This document shows, piece after piece, positions 1 through 7,542 of a stretch of 64,000 nt of DNA (the first letter of the stretch is position 1; each line of letters begins with the position of its first letter). The notes beneath the pieces are model-generated. The model did no database searches. It was not told where the DNA came from and worked only from the letters and a program-made list of their open reading frames with translations. The position numbers were made by a program, and so were the translations under genes. Location: the NCBI GenBank assembly GCA_902482035.1, contig CABSYW010000004.1, positions 1 through 64,000 of the forward strand. Reading direction: 5' to 3'. The stretch comes from an uncultured Collinsella sp. (GTDB lineage Bacteria; Actinomycetota; Coriobacteriia; Coriobacteriales; Coriobacteriaceae).

Positions 1-13
1 GTATAAGAGACAG
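1..13 (+). other. Probable Tn5/Nextera mosaic-end remnant
   Basis: The first 13 bases, GTATAAGAGACAG, equal the last 13 bases of the 19-bp Tn5 mosaic end used in transposase-based library preparation. An exact 13-mer match exactly at base 1 is unlikely by chance. This looks like untrimmed adapter at a contig end, not genome sequence. Confidence 0.85.
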
Positions 14-35
14 CCCCTCAGCCCCATCCCCTCCT

Positions 36-103
36 AAGTTGCGGTGAAATAGTTCCTGATTAAGGCTTATTCGAGCTTTTCAGGAACTATTTCACCGCAA
101 CTT
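36..103. repeat. Palindromic repeat, copy 1 (TTGCGGTGAAATA family)
   Basis: Perfect 24-bp inverted repeat with arms 36-59 and 80-103 around a 20-base centre. The outer arm AGTTGCGGTGAAATA recurs at 1346-1414 and, with one mismatch, at 40334-40400, so this is a dispersed family and not one gene's terminator. Confidence 0.85.
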
Positions 104-287
104 TCTGTAAGGGTGGTTTTAAGTGCCGCCGAGGGGCACTAATCAACCGTTTGCCGATATGTTTGGCTCTGACTCATGACTCTGACCTGCCCCGTCAAGC
201 TTTTGGTCAGTTCATGGCAAGGTCTGGCGGACCAAATATGGGATAGCGTAGTGTCATTCACTCCCCCTCGAGACCATGGGGTCGAAA

Positions 288-1283
288 ATGAGTCATGATA
301 AACGCTGTTCCAAACCGCAAGTAGAGCTGTTCTTCCGGTTATTCGAGGCCCATCATGGCGGGCATCTGTTTGTAGCTACCAAAAAATGGGATGAACGCTG
401 TGCCTACGCGCTCATGCAAAAAGAGATGATTATTCGACTCTACAACCATGTCTACGCTGATCCCGCGTATTGGAATGACCTCGGCGTCGAAGATCGCATC
501 TTTCAATTGGCATCCGCTATTGCGGTCGTTGAACCGGATGCCGTGTTTTGTGGAGCAACGGCGGCACTGCTCTATGGCATCGGTTCTGCATATTCGCTTC
601 TCGACAAGGTGCAAGTGCTGCTGCCGCGTTCCACCAGACGCGATATGTACGAATTCGTTGAATACCGACGCTGGCGGCCGGGCGACGTATGGCAGCTCGG
701 CCCGTTTACGCTAACGGATCCATATCGCACGGTGGTCGACATCGCCCGAACGAGCGCCTTTCGATATGCACTAGGCTATGTCGACGGGCTGGCTCGTGAG
801 TACGGTGTCGAGCGTGAAGAATTGCGTTCATATGCACAAGCGAACTGCCGTGGACTGCACGGCATCGCGCGTGCATTTGACGTTTTTGAACACATGGATG
901 GCAGATCGGATAACGGTGGAGAATCCGAAGCGCGGGCGGCAATGATTCTGGCGGGAGTTGCCGCTCCCGAACTTCAGGTTGAAATCACTCGACCGGGAAA
1001 CGCCGGCTATTATTTGGCAGATTACGGCTGGCAAATGCCAAACGGCTCTTGGATGCTGGCTGAGCTGCATGGACTAGGCAAGTTTGAGGACGATGCCCAA
1101 AATGATTCGGAACATGCTGCGGCAAAAACCTATCGAGATGCCCTCGTGCGCGACGCGAACCTGCGTGCCATGGGCCACAACGTCATTCATTTCAAGCTCT
1201 CAGACACCTACGATGTCAAAGCGTTCGGCTCCATGATGCGCGGCTACGGTATTCCAACCACAAAACCCTACGCAGACTCCTGA
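288..1283 (+). CDS. AbiEi-type antitoxin-like / DUF559-like nuclease-fold protein
   Basis: 331 aa. The N-terminal part (about residues 1-110) reads as a winged-helix AbiEi-type antitoxin domain, including the GATAALLYGI segment. The C-terminal part (about 205-310) has AELHGLGKF followed by Arg-rich helices and NVIHFKLSD, the layout of DUF559/Vsr-like PD-(D/E)XK folds. Such two-part proteins are common in Actinomycetota; their role is unproven and may be DNA binding or defence. ATG 288 is preferred because GGGG lies 6 bases upstream; ATG 276 is in frame with a poorer ribosome site. No adjacent AbiEii toxin gene exists. Lower GC than neighbours and flanking inverted repeats suggest transfer. 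Confidence 0.7.
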   Translation: MSHDKRCSKPQVELFFRLFEAHHGGHLFVATKKWDERCAYALMQKEMIIRLYNHVYADPAYWNDLGVEDRIFQLASAIAVVEPDAVFCGATAALLYGIGSAYSLLDKVQVLLPRSTRRDMYEFVEYRRWRPGDVWQLGPFTLTDPYRTVVDIARTSAFRYALGYVDGLAREYGVEREELRSYAQANCRGLHGIARAFDVFEHMDGRSDNGGESEARAAMILAGVAAPELQVEITRPGNAGYYLADYGWQMPNGSWMLAELHGLGKFEDDAQNDSEHAAAKTYRDALVRDANLRAMGHNVIHFKLSDTYDVKAFGSMMRGYGIPTTKPYADS

Positions 1284-1345
1284 CCGGCTGTCCTCATCTT
1301 CTCGACAACAGAACCCATCATCGACCCAGACCGCTCAGCCTCAAT

Positions 1346-1414
1346 AAGTTGCGGTGAAATAGTTCCTGGATAACAGCTTTTGCGGCTAATCCAGGAACTA
1401 TTTCACCGCAACTT
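1346..1414. repeat. Palindromic repeat, copy 2 (TTGCGGTGAAATA family)
   Basis: Perfect 26-bp inverted repeat, arms 1346-1371 and 1389-1414. The arms match copy 1 over at least 22 bases, while the centre differs. Its right flank AGGAGGGGATGG is the inverted complement of the left flank of copy 1. Confidence 0.85.
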
Positions 1415-1445
1415 AGGAGGGGATGGAGGTCCCCGGCATGTATAT

Positions 1446-1481
1446 GAAAACGGCTCTGATTCCCGGAAGGAATCAGAGCCG
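1446..1481 (-). terminator. Intrinsic terminator of the tRNA transcript
   Basis: An 11-bp stem CGGCTCTGATT / AATCAGAGCCG spans 1451-1481. On the minus strand it is followed by GTTTTCA. It lies just downstream of the two minus-strand tRNA genes. Confidence 0.75.
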
Positions 1482-1494
1482 TTAAGCTATCTTG

Positions 1495-1568
1495 TGGAGC
1501 GGGCGACGGGAATCGAACCCGCGTCATCAGCTTGGAAGGCTGGGGTTCTACCATTGAACTACGCCCGC
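1495..1568 (-). tRNA. tRNA-Gly (TCC)
   Basis: Read on the minus strand this is a complete 74-nt cloverleaf. The acceptor stem GCGGGCG pairs with CGCCCGC, the anticodon loop CTTCCAA gives anticodon TCC, the T arm contains GGTTCGATTCC, and CCA is encoded at the 3' end. It lies 6 bp downstream of tRNA-Pro and is probably co-transcribed with it. Confidence 0.97.
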
Positions 1569-1574
1569 AAGATA

Positions 1575-1651
1575 TGGTCGGGACGACAGGATTTGAACCT
1601 GCGACATCCTGCTCCCAAAGCAGGCGCGCTACCAAACTGCGCCACGTCCCG
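1575..1651 (-). tRNA. tRNA-Pro (TGG)
   Basis: A 77-nt minus-strand cloverleaf. The acceptor stem CGGGACG pairs with CGTCCCG, the anticodon stem-loop CCTGC TTTGGGA GCAGG gives TGG, the T arm has GGTTCAAATCC, and CCA is encoded. Confidence 0.97.
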
Positions 1652-1742
1652 AAGGTGTTGAGCAGCTAAGGTCTAAACCTTGCGTGTCCCAAAGCGAAGG
1701 AAATTATAGGGGAGACTCCCCGCCTGTGCAAGCGCAGAAACC

Positions 1743-3101
1743 CTAGCTCCTCGAATGTGCGACAAACTGGCTATGAACCAGACCAATCACTAACGCGACC
1801 ACAGCAACCGGCGCCCACGCAGCGCCGATATCTGCCAGCGGCAACGCATCGAACGGCAGCCACGCGCCAGCAAAGAACGCATCGCGGACCGAAGTGATTA
1901 CGCTCTGTACCGCGACAACGCCGCCGACCCAGACCCACACCTGCGGATGCGCGTCGCAAAAGCCGTGCACCAGGCCCATAAGTACCAGCACAATGGCAAC
2001 GGGATACAGGGCATTGAGCATAGGCACCGAGAACATAAGGATCACGTCGAGACCCACGTTGGAGAGCACGCACGAAAACGCCGCGAACACAAAGGCGAAC
2101 ATCGCAAAGGGACGGCGCATGGCCTCCTCGGAAGCCTCCGCTCCCCCTTCGACCACATACGTCTCGCAGAAGTAACGCGAACAGCAGCTGATAAGGCCAA
2201 TACACACGTTCATGCAGGCGAGGAAAAAGATCGCAAAGACCACGACCGTGCCGACAAGGCCAAAGTGCAAAGACGCCGAACGCGCAAGGATCGCGGCGCC
2301 GTTGGTGGCGTCGGGCATAACCGTGCCGAGCTGCATACCAGCAAGCGCTAGGCCGCAGTAGATGATGGCCATGAGCACGCCGGCGATCACACCCGAACGC
2401 GAAATCTCGAAGGCCACGCGCTTATCGTCGGTAACGCCGAGCTCATGGATGGTCTCGGCAATGATGATGCCAAAGGCGAGCGACGCAAGCAGGTCCATGG
2501 TCTGGTAGCCGGTCAAAAAGCCCTGCACGGCAGCACCGGCATTGTAGGGAGCCTGCGGCGCGGCAGCGGGACCCAACGGCGAGACCACGGCGGCACCCAC
2601 AACCAGCACGATGAGCGCAATGAGCGCGGGGCCCGTAATGCGGCCGAGCACGCGCGTGATGACGCCAGGGCGCAGCGTGAGCGCAAACGCGACGACAAAG
2701 AAGCCAACGGCAAACACCAGGCGAGCCGTGCCAAGCGAGACGCCCTCGGGCAGCAGCGGCACCAGCATCTCGAAGGCCGTGGAGCTCGTACGCGGAATGG
2801 CCAGGCACGGGCCGATCGCTAAATAGACCGCCGCGACAAAGAACTCACCGAACTTGGGGTGCACGTGGCCGGCAAGCTCGCGCGCCGTTCCGGCAAGCGC
2901 CACGGCGATAAAGCCCATGACGGGCAGGCCGATGGCGGCGATGAGAAAGCCGAGCATGGCGACCGGCGTGGCAGAACCTGCCTGCAGCGCCAGCAGTGGC
3001 GGAATAATGAGGTTGCCGGCGCCAAAGAGCATCGAGAATAGGGCGATGCCGACGGTGACGACATGGTCGGAGCGCAGACCGCGCGGCGTGGATGAGGCCA
3101 T
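1743..3101 (-). CDS. brnQ: Branched-chain amino acid transporter, LIVCS family
   Basis: 452 aa, almost entirely hydrophobic with about 12 membrane segments. Family hallmarks near the N-terminus are FGAGNLIIPP and, later, the GPCLAIPRTSSTAFEM loop, typical of BrnQ, a cation-coupled importer of Leu/Ile/Val in the cytoplasmic membrane. ATG 3101 is preferred to GTG 3107: AAAGG lies 7 bases before the ATG but almost touches the GTG. It begins 76 bp after the cysteine-desulfurase-like gene, with a strong terminator between them, so expression is probably separate from the selenium operon, possibly with some read-through. Confidence 0.95.
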   Translation of the reverse strand: MASSTPRGLRSDHVVTVGIALFSMLFGAGNLIIPPLLALQAGSATPVAMLGFLIAAIGLPVMGFIAVALAGTARELAGHVHPKFGEFFVAAVYLAIGPCLAIPRTSSTAFEMLVPLLPEGVSLGTARLVFAVGFFVVAFALTLRPGVITRVLGRITGPALIALIVLVVGAAVVSPLGPAAAPQAPYNAGAAVQGFLTGYQTMDLLASLAFGIIIAETIHELGVTDDKRVAFEISRSGVIAGVLMAIIYCGLALAGMQLGTVMPDATNGAAILARSASLHFGLVGTVVVFAIFFLACMNVCIGLISCCSRYFCETYVVEGGAEASEEAMRRPFAMFAFVFAAFSCVLSNVGLDVILMFSVPMLNALYPVAIVLVLMGLVHGFCDAHPQVWVWVGGVVAVQSVITSVRDAFFAGAWLPFDALPLADIGAAWAPVAVVALVIGLVHSQFVAHSRS

Positions 3102-3120
3102 AGACACACCTTTCGGGTCG

Positions 3121-3154
3121 AAACAAAAACGGGACGGGCAAAAGGCCCGTCCCG
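3121..3154 (-). terminator. Intrinsic terminator of the selenium operon
   Basis: Perfect 10-bp stem CGGGACGGGC / GCCCGTCCCG (3130-3154) with a 5-base loop, followed on the minus strand by TTTTTGTTT. It lies between the last gene of the selenium operon and brnQ. Confidence 0.9.
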
Positions 3155-3177
3155 CAAGTATAAACGGTCTAGCAGCT

Positions 3178-4317
3178 TTAGCAGGCTAAATCGCGCAAAG
3201 CGCCAATCGCGGTGTCGACTTCTTCGTCCGTATTGAAATACCCAAACGAGAAACGAACGACGCCCTGACGCTCGGTCCCCAGCGCACGGTGCATGAGCGG
3301 AGCGCAATGGGCGCCGGGGCGCGTCGCAATCCCCCACCCTTGCATGAGCGCGTCCGAGATCTCGGCAGAGTCGATATCGCCCACGTTGAGTGAGACGATC
3401 GCCGAGCGCACGGGCTGGTCAAACGCACCGTAGAGCGCAATGCCGGGGATTTCCCGCACGCCAGCGAGAAAGCGATCAGCCAGCGCTCGCTCATGCGCCG
3501 CGATCGCCTCGACCCCGCCTTGCGCCTCGATAAAGTCGAGACCGGCAGAAAGGCCCGCGATGCCGTGGCCGTTGAGCGTGCCCGCCTCAAGGCGCGTGGG
3601 CCACTCAAGCGGCTGCAGTGGGTCGAAGCTGTGCACGCCCGTGCCGCCCATGGCCCACGGAGCCACGTCAATGCCCTCCGCCACGGCCAGGCCGCCGGTC
3701 CCCTGCGGACCCATGAGCCCCTTATGGCCGGTAAAGCACACTATGTCGAGGCCCATGGTCTGCATATCGACACGCGCCGTACCGGCAGACTGCGAGGCAT
3801 CGACGATCACCAGCGCACCAGCCGCATGGGCCATGGCCGCCACGCGCGCAATGTCGACCGCGTTGCCGGTCACATTGGAGGCATGCGTCACCACCACGGC
3901 ACGCGTACCCGGCGTGACAAGCCGCTCGAGTTCGTCGTAGTCGAGCACACCATTTACGTCACAGCCCGCATGCTCAACTGTCACGCCCCGCTCCGCTGCC
4001 AGGCGGTTGAGCGGACGCAGCACGGAGTTATGCTCGAGCACCGTCGTGACCACGCGGTCGCCGGGGCGCACCACGCCACAGATGGCGGTGTTGAGCGCCG
4101 CCGTAGAGTTGGACGTAAAGCACACATGGTCCGCCCTCGGGCAACCTAAAAAGCGCGCGAGCTTGGCACGGCAACCGTGAATCGTACGAGCGGCATCGAG
4201 GGCACCCGACGTGGCGCCGCGCCCGGCATTGCCGAGCGAGCACATCGCCTGCGTCACGGCATCGATGACCGTCTGCGGCTTGTGCATGGTCGTCGCCGCG
4301 TTATCCAGGTAGATCAT
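3178..4317 (-). CDS. Cysteine desulfurase-like class V aminotransferase
   Basis: 379 aa, a full-length fold-type I PLP enzyme. It starts with MIYLDNAATT, has the PLP-lysine motif FTGHKGLMGPQG, and near the C-terminus carries RPGAHCAP, where the cysteine matches the persulfide-forming residue of cysteine desulfurases and selenocysteine lyases. It resembles the TIGR01977-type cysteine desulfurase family. As the last gene of the selD-yedF operon it probably mobilises S or Se from Cys or Sec for SelD or YedF; this role is inferred from context. The start ATG 4317 overlaps the DUF3343 stop by 4 bases and has GGAGG 7 bases upstream. Confidence 0.88.
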   Translation of the reverse strand: MIYLDNAATTMHKPQTVIDAVTQAMCSLGNAGRGATSGALDAARTIHGCRAKLARFLGCPRADHVCFTSNSTAALNTAICGVVRPGDRVVTTVLEHNSVLRPLNRLAAERGVTVEHAGCDVNGVLDYDELERLVTPGTRAVVVTHASNVTGNAVDIARVAAMAHAAGALVIVDASQSAGTARVDMQTMGLDIVCFTGHKGLMGPQGTGGLAVAEGIDVAPWAMGGTGVHSFDPLQPLEWPTRLEAGTLNGHGIAGLSAGLDFIEAQGGVEAIAAHERALADRFLAGVREIPGIALYGAFDQPVRSAIVSLNVGDIDSAEISDALMQGWGIATRPGAHCAPLMHRALGTERQGVVRFSFGYFNTDEEVDTAIGALRDLAC

Positions 4318-4565
4318 CGCACGACCTCCCACATATCAATCACGGTATAGCCCTCGGTGGGAATGCCCGCCGCGGCGAGTTCGCCACGCAGCAACTCCTC
4401 ATCGGCAGGCAACGCCTTCCACGCCAGACCGCAGCCAGCAGCGACCTCCCCGGGCACGGGAATCGTTCGCCCGGGAAGGCCGCGCTCGATGCACAGGGAC
4501 TCGCAGCCCATGGCGGCCGCCGTGGTGGGAAACGTGATGACAAGCGCCGGGCGCTTCTCCCTCAT
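4314..4565 (-). CDS. DUF3343-type small protein
   Basis: 83 aa, soluble, with FPTTAAAMGCES near the N-terminus, PVPGEVAAGCGLAW in the middle and two conserved-looking cysteines (one in each segment). These fit DUF3343, a small family often encoded beside yedF and selD. Biochemistry is unknown; handling of a reactive S or Se species is a guess from neighbours. ATG 4565 has GGAG 5 bases upstream. The stop overlaps the next start (ATGA), implying translational coupling. Confidence 0.8.
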   Translation of the reverse strand: MREKRPALVITFPTTAAAMGCESLCIERGLPGRTIPVPGEVAAGCGLAWKALPADEELLRGELAAAGIPTEGYTVIDMWEVVR

Positions 4566-4584
4566 GGCAACTCCAACCAATACG

Positions 4585-5211
4585 CTACGGGCGCACGACG
4601 CGCACGGCCTGCTCCATCTTCTCCACGATCACGTACATGTTGGTGACCTCGCCCACCGCAAGCTGGTCTTTAATGCCATAGTGGTCGAGGCAGGTACCGC
4701 AGGTAAGGATCTCGACGCCCTGCTCGGCCAGGCCCTTCAGGTCATCGAGCACCGGCGAGCCCTCGACGGTGAGCTTGGCGCCGCCGTTGTAGAACAGCAT
4801 GGTCGCGGGCAGCTCCTCCTGCTGCGTCACGGCAAAGATAAACGCCTTCATGAGCTTGTGGCCCAGCTCGTCGTCGCCACGGCCCATGCAGTCGGTGTAG
4901 ACGGAAATGACGAGTTTGCCCTTGCCGGCGCTGGCATCACAGAAGGCAGCGCCATCCTGCTCGGGATCGGCCACGGCAACGGCGCCAGAGGTCGCCACGG
5001 TCACGTGCCACTCGGCGTCCGAGATCTTCTCGACCGAGGCCGTGCAGCCCTTCTCCTGCGCCATCTTGGAGATGTTCTTGACGGCGGTCTCGTTATCGAC
5101 CGAGGTCACCACGGCGCCCTCGCCATCGAGCTGCTTCAGGGCTTTGAGCGTCTTGACGACGGGCAGCGGGCAGGCATCGCCCATGGCATTGACTTCAATT
5201 TTGGTAGACAT
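4585..5211 (-). CDS. yedF: Selenium metabolism protein YedF
   Basis: 208 aa. The N-terminal 75 residues are a TusA/SirA-type fold with the CPLPVVKTLKAL signature (Cys near residue 14), the motif that carries persulfide in TusA. The C-terminal half is a DsrE-like domain with a second cysteine-rich segment, LTCGTCLDHYG. This two-domain arrangement is that of the YedF proteins associated with SelD. It lies 57 bp after selD and 20 bp before the DUF3343 gene. Function as a sulfur/selenium carrier is inferred. AAAGGA precedes ATG 5211. Confidence 0.9.
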   Translation of the reverse strand: MSTKIEVNAMGDACPLPVVKTLKALKQLDGEGAVVTSVDNETAVKNISKMAQEKGCTASVEKISDAEWHVTVATSGAVAVADPEQDGAAFCDASAGKGKLVISVYTDCMGRGDDELGHKLMKAFIFAVTQQEELPATMLFYNGGAKLTVEGSPVLDDLKGLAEQGVEILTCGTCLDHYGIKDQLAVGEVTNMYVIVEKMEQAVRVVRP

Positions 5212-5268
5212 AGTTTTTCCTTTCGAATAAATCGTTTTAGAACGGTACAGAGCTCAATAAACGTGTCG

Positions 5269-6318
5269 TTAACGGACAACGCGAACGGCAGGACCACCTG
5301 GCACCGGCTCGCACACGCGACCGACGGCGGCGGCGATGCGTCCTTCAGCATGTAGACGGCACGCAAGCTCATCAACATCGGCAGCAGGTGCCGCGATAAG
5401 CAGGCCACCAGACGTCTGCGGATCGTACAGCGCATCCAGCATGCCCGACTCCAGATCCTCGTCGGCAGCCGCGCGCGGGCCAAAGAAGTCCTGGTTGCGG
5501 TAGGAGCCCGCAGGGATAATGCCCAGACGCGCCATGTCGAGCACCTGGTCAAAGAGCGGCACCGCCCCCGACGCGAGCTCGATTTGCACGCCCGAGCCCT
5601 CGGCCATCTCGCACGCGTGCCCGATCAGACCAAAGCCCGTAATGTCGGTGCAGCCATGAAGTTCGAGCCCCTCGGCCAAACGGATCGGGGCCTCGTTGAG
5701 GGTGCACATCGAGTCAAACATGGCTGCGGCCTCGTCCTGCTCGATGAGCTCGCCCTTAATGGCCGTGGTAATGATGCCCGATCCGATCGCCTTGGTCAGC
5801 AGCAACGCATCGCCCACGCGTGCGCCGCTGTTGGCGAGCATACGGTCAAGCGCGACAAAGCCGCTCACGGACAGGCCGTACTTGGGCTCGTCGTCGTTGA
5901 TGGTGTGGCCGCCCGCGATGGAGCAGCCCGCCTCGACGCACTTGTCGGCGCCGCCCGCCAGAATTTCGCCGGCAACCTCAACGCCCAGGCAACTGGGAAT
6001 GCACAGCAGGTTCATGGCATGGCTCGGCCGCCCGCCCATGGCGTAGATGTCCGACAGTGAGTTTGCCGCGGCAATCTGGCCAAACAGGAACGGGTCGTCG
6101 ACCATCGGTGGGAAGAAGTCGATGGACTGCACGAGCCCCAGGTTCTCCCCTACGCGGAAGACGCTCGCATCGTCGGAGGTATCGAACCCCACGAGCAGAT
6201 TGTCGTTATGCACATTGGGCAAGTCGCCCAGGACCTGGGCGAGGGCTCCGGGAGCCAGCTTAGCGGCTCAACCGCTCGCGGCAGTCATAGACGTGAGCTT
6301 AATCTGATCGTCAGCCAT
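5269..6318 (-). CDS. selD: Selenide, water dikinase (selenoprotein, Sec17)
   Basis: 349 aa when the in-frame TGA at 6268-6270 is read as selenocysteine. SelD makes selenophosphate from selenide and ATP. The frame starts at ATG 6318 (MADDQIKLTSMT) and runs through GU-AAKL. The recoded residue is number 17 and a lysine follows at 20, the positions of catalytic Cys17 and Lys20 in Escherichia coli SelD. Downstream are VGFDTSDDA, IAAANSLSDIYAMGG and AGGHTINDDEPKYG, all typical of SelD. Starting after the TGA would delete the catalytic loop. A hairpin suited to a bacterial SECIS follows the TGA. The start overlaps the glycosyltransferase stop by 8 bases. The sel translation genes (selA, selB, selC) must lie elsewhere. 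Confidence 0.95.
6244..6270 (-). promoter_or_regulatory. Candidate bacterial SECIS after the selD UGA
   Basis: On the coding strand the UGA (6270-6268) is followed after 11 nt by the perfect hairpin GGCTC-CCG-GAGCC (6256-6244), so its apical loop is about 19 nt from the UGA, within the usual spacing of bacterial SECIS elements. The UGA itself also sits in the loop of a small stem, AGCGG/CCGCT. Confidence 0.65.
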
Positions 6319-7528
6319 ACGAACCCCCTTCCAACAAATCAACGACTTTTAGTATACGCCCCAGGCACGCTTCCCAAGAGACCGCCGACGGCTCGAACGT
6401 CGAAGGCGGCGCCGCAAGCGCCTGCGCGATAGCATCTGCCAGTGCGCGCTCAAACAATGGAAGGTCGGCCGCCACGGGCGTGTCGACATCCGTCATACGC
6501 GGCGACGCCACCCACGTCACGGGAGCACCGGGAAGCATCGCCTCCATCCAGGGACGAACGCCGGGCAAATCGGTCGCCACAACTTTGCAGCCGCACGCGA
6601 GGACCTCGATCGTCACGAGCGGCAGACCCTCGTAAAACGAAGGCAGCACAAAGACGTCGGAACTGCGGTAGGCATGCACGAGTCCGTCGCTATCCAGGCG
6701 CCCCGCCAGCGTCACCGGCACATCCGAGGCCGCGGCCAAGCGCTCGATACGCGCGTACTCGGCATCGTCCCCGCGGCCGCCCACGAGTACCAAGCCAGAT
6801 GGGCGGACGTCATCGTCAATCGGCAATGACACGGCTCGAACCAGCGACTCGACGCCCTTTTTAAAGCAAATCTTGCCCACGTACACAAGCGATCCCGGCC
6901 GCCTCGCCACGCTTGCGTCGCGGCAGAAGACGCGATGGTCGTAGCCCGTCCCAATCACGTGGATGCGATCGGCATCGACGCCGCACACCAGGCCAATCTG
7001 CTCAGCCTGCTCAGCATGGAGCGCAAAGACGGCATCGAGCCGACGAACCGCACTTACGATGCGATCGAGCTCGAGCGCATGCGAACGCAGCTGGCGCAGA
7101 TCGGTCGAATGGCACACGGCAACAACCGGCACGCCCCGGACGCACTCGCGCGCCAATGCGGTCACCAGATACAGGTGATGGCAGAGCACCAGATCGGGCC
7201 GAAACTCAGCCACCGCCCGATTGATTGCAGCAGCAAATGCCCGCTCAAATGCCTTGAGCATCGAAAGCGTCAGGTCACGATAGCGTGTAGAGGGATAGGG
7301 CATGACATCGGACATACCGCAGATGGGAAACGGCAGCTCGGGCAACTCGAACGGTACGGCAAACACAGCAGCACGCCGGTCCAGCTCGCCTTGGGTATCA
7401 CCCGGTGCCGCGCCGCAAAGCACGGCGGCGCGATGCCCCGTCTCGATCTGCTCGCGCACAAGCGCGGCAAGGTAGGTGCCGCTGCCGGTGCTATCTGGTT
7501 TTTGTGCCGAGATATTGAGGATGCGCAT
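6311..7528 (-). CDS. GT4-family glycosyltransferase in the selenium operon
   Basis: 405 aa with two Rossmann-like halves. The N-terminal half has TGSGTYLAALVREQ; the C-terminal nucleotide-sugar domain has LVYVGKICFKKG, LVLVGGRGDD and the EX7E signature in PSFYEGLPLVTIEVLACG, typical of retaining GT4 enzymes. Donor and acceptor are unknown. ATG 7528 (MRILNIS) is chosen; AGGGG lies 11 bases upstream, slightly far. The gene sits between the activase and selD and overlaps selD by 8 bases, so synthesis of the two is probably coupled. That recalls SenB beside its SelD-like partner in selenoneine synthesis, but no SenA homologue is present. Confidence 0.87.
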   Translation of the reverse strand: MRILNISAQKPDSTGSGTYLAALVREQIETGHRAAVLCGAAPGDTQGELDRRAAVFAVPFELPELPFPICGMSDVMPYPSTRYRDLTLSMLKAFERAFAAAINRAVAEFRPDLVLCHHLYLVTALARECVRGVPVVAVCHSTDLRQLRSHALELDRIVSAVRRLDAVFALHAEQAEQIGLVCGVDADRIHVIGTGYDHRVFCRDASVARRPGSLVYVGKICFKKGVESLVRAVSLPIDDDVRPSGLVLVGGRGDDAEYARIERLAAASDVPVTLAGRLDSDGLVHAYRSSDVFVLPSFYEGLPLVTIEVLACGCKVVATDLPGVRPWMEAMLPGAPVTWVASPRMTDVDTPVAADLPLFERALADAIAQALAAPPSTFEPSAVSWEACLGRILKVVDLLEGGSYG

Positions 7529-7542
7529 GTTGCGGAACACCC

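Larger units (their letters stand above)
24..1426. mobile_element. Candidate AbiEi-like gene cassette bracketed by inverted repeats
   Basis: A single gene is flanked by two copies of the same palindromic repeat. The left flank from 24 (CCATCCCCTCCT, then the repeat arm to about 58) is repeated in inverted orientation at the right, ending at 1426, giving about 35 bp of matching terminal inverted repeat. The gene inside has visibly lower GC than its neighbours, and tRNA genes lie just outside. No transposase is present. This suggests a small non-autonomous cassette moved in trans, or insertion between two members of a dispersed repeat family. No target-site duplication could be established. Confidence 0.4.

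Noticed and set aside
1318..1661. Open frames on both strands across the two tRNA genes, including a peptide reading ATGIEPASSAWKAG
   Set aside because: They are translations of tRNA-Gly and tRNA-Pro, a well-known source of false proteins; no ribosome site.
5269..6222. selD as a shorter gene starting after 6222, or as a frameshifted pseudogene
   Set aside because: The upstream frame is intact through one TGA at the exact Sec/Cys17 position, and a start after it would remove the catalytic loop.
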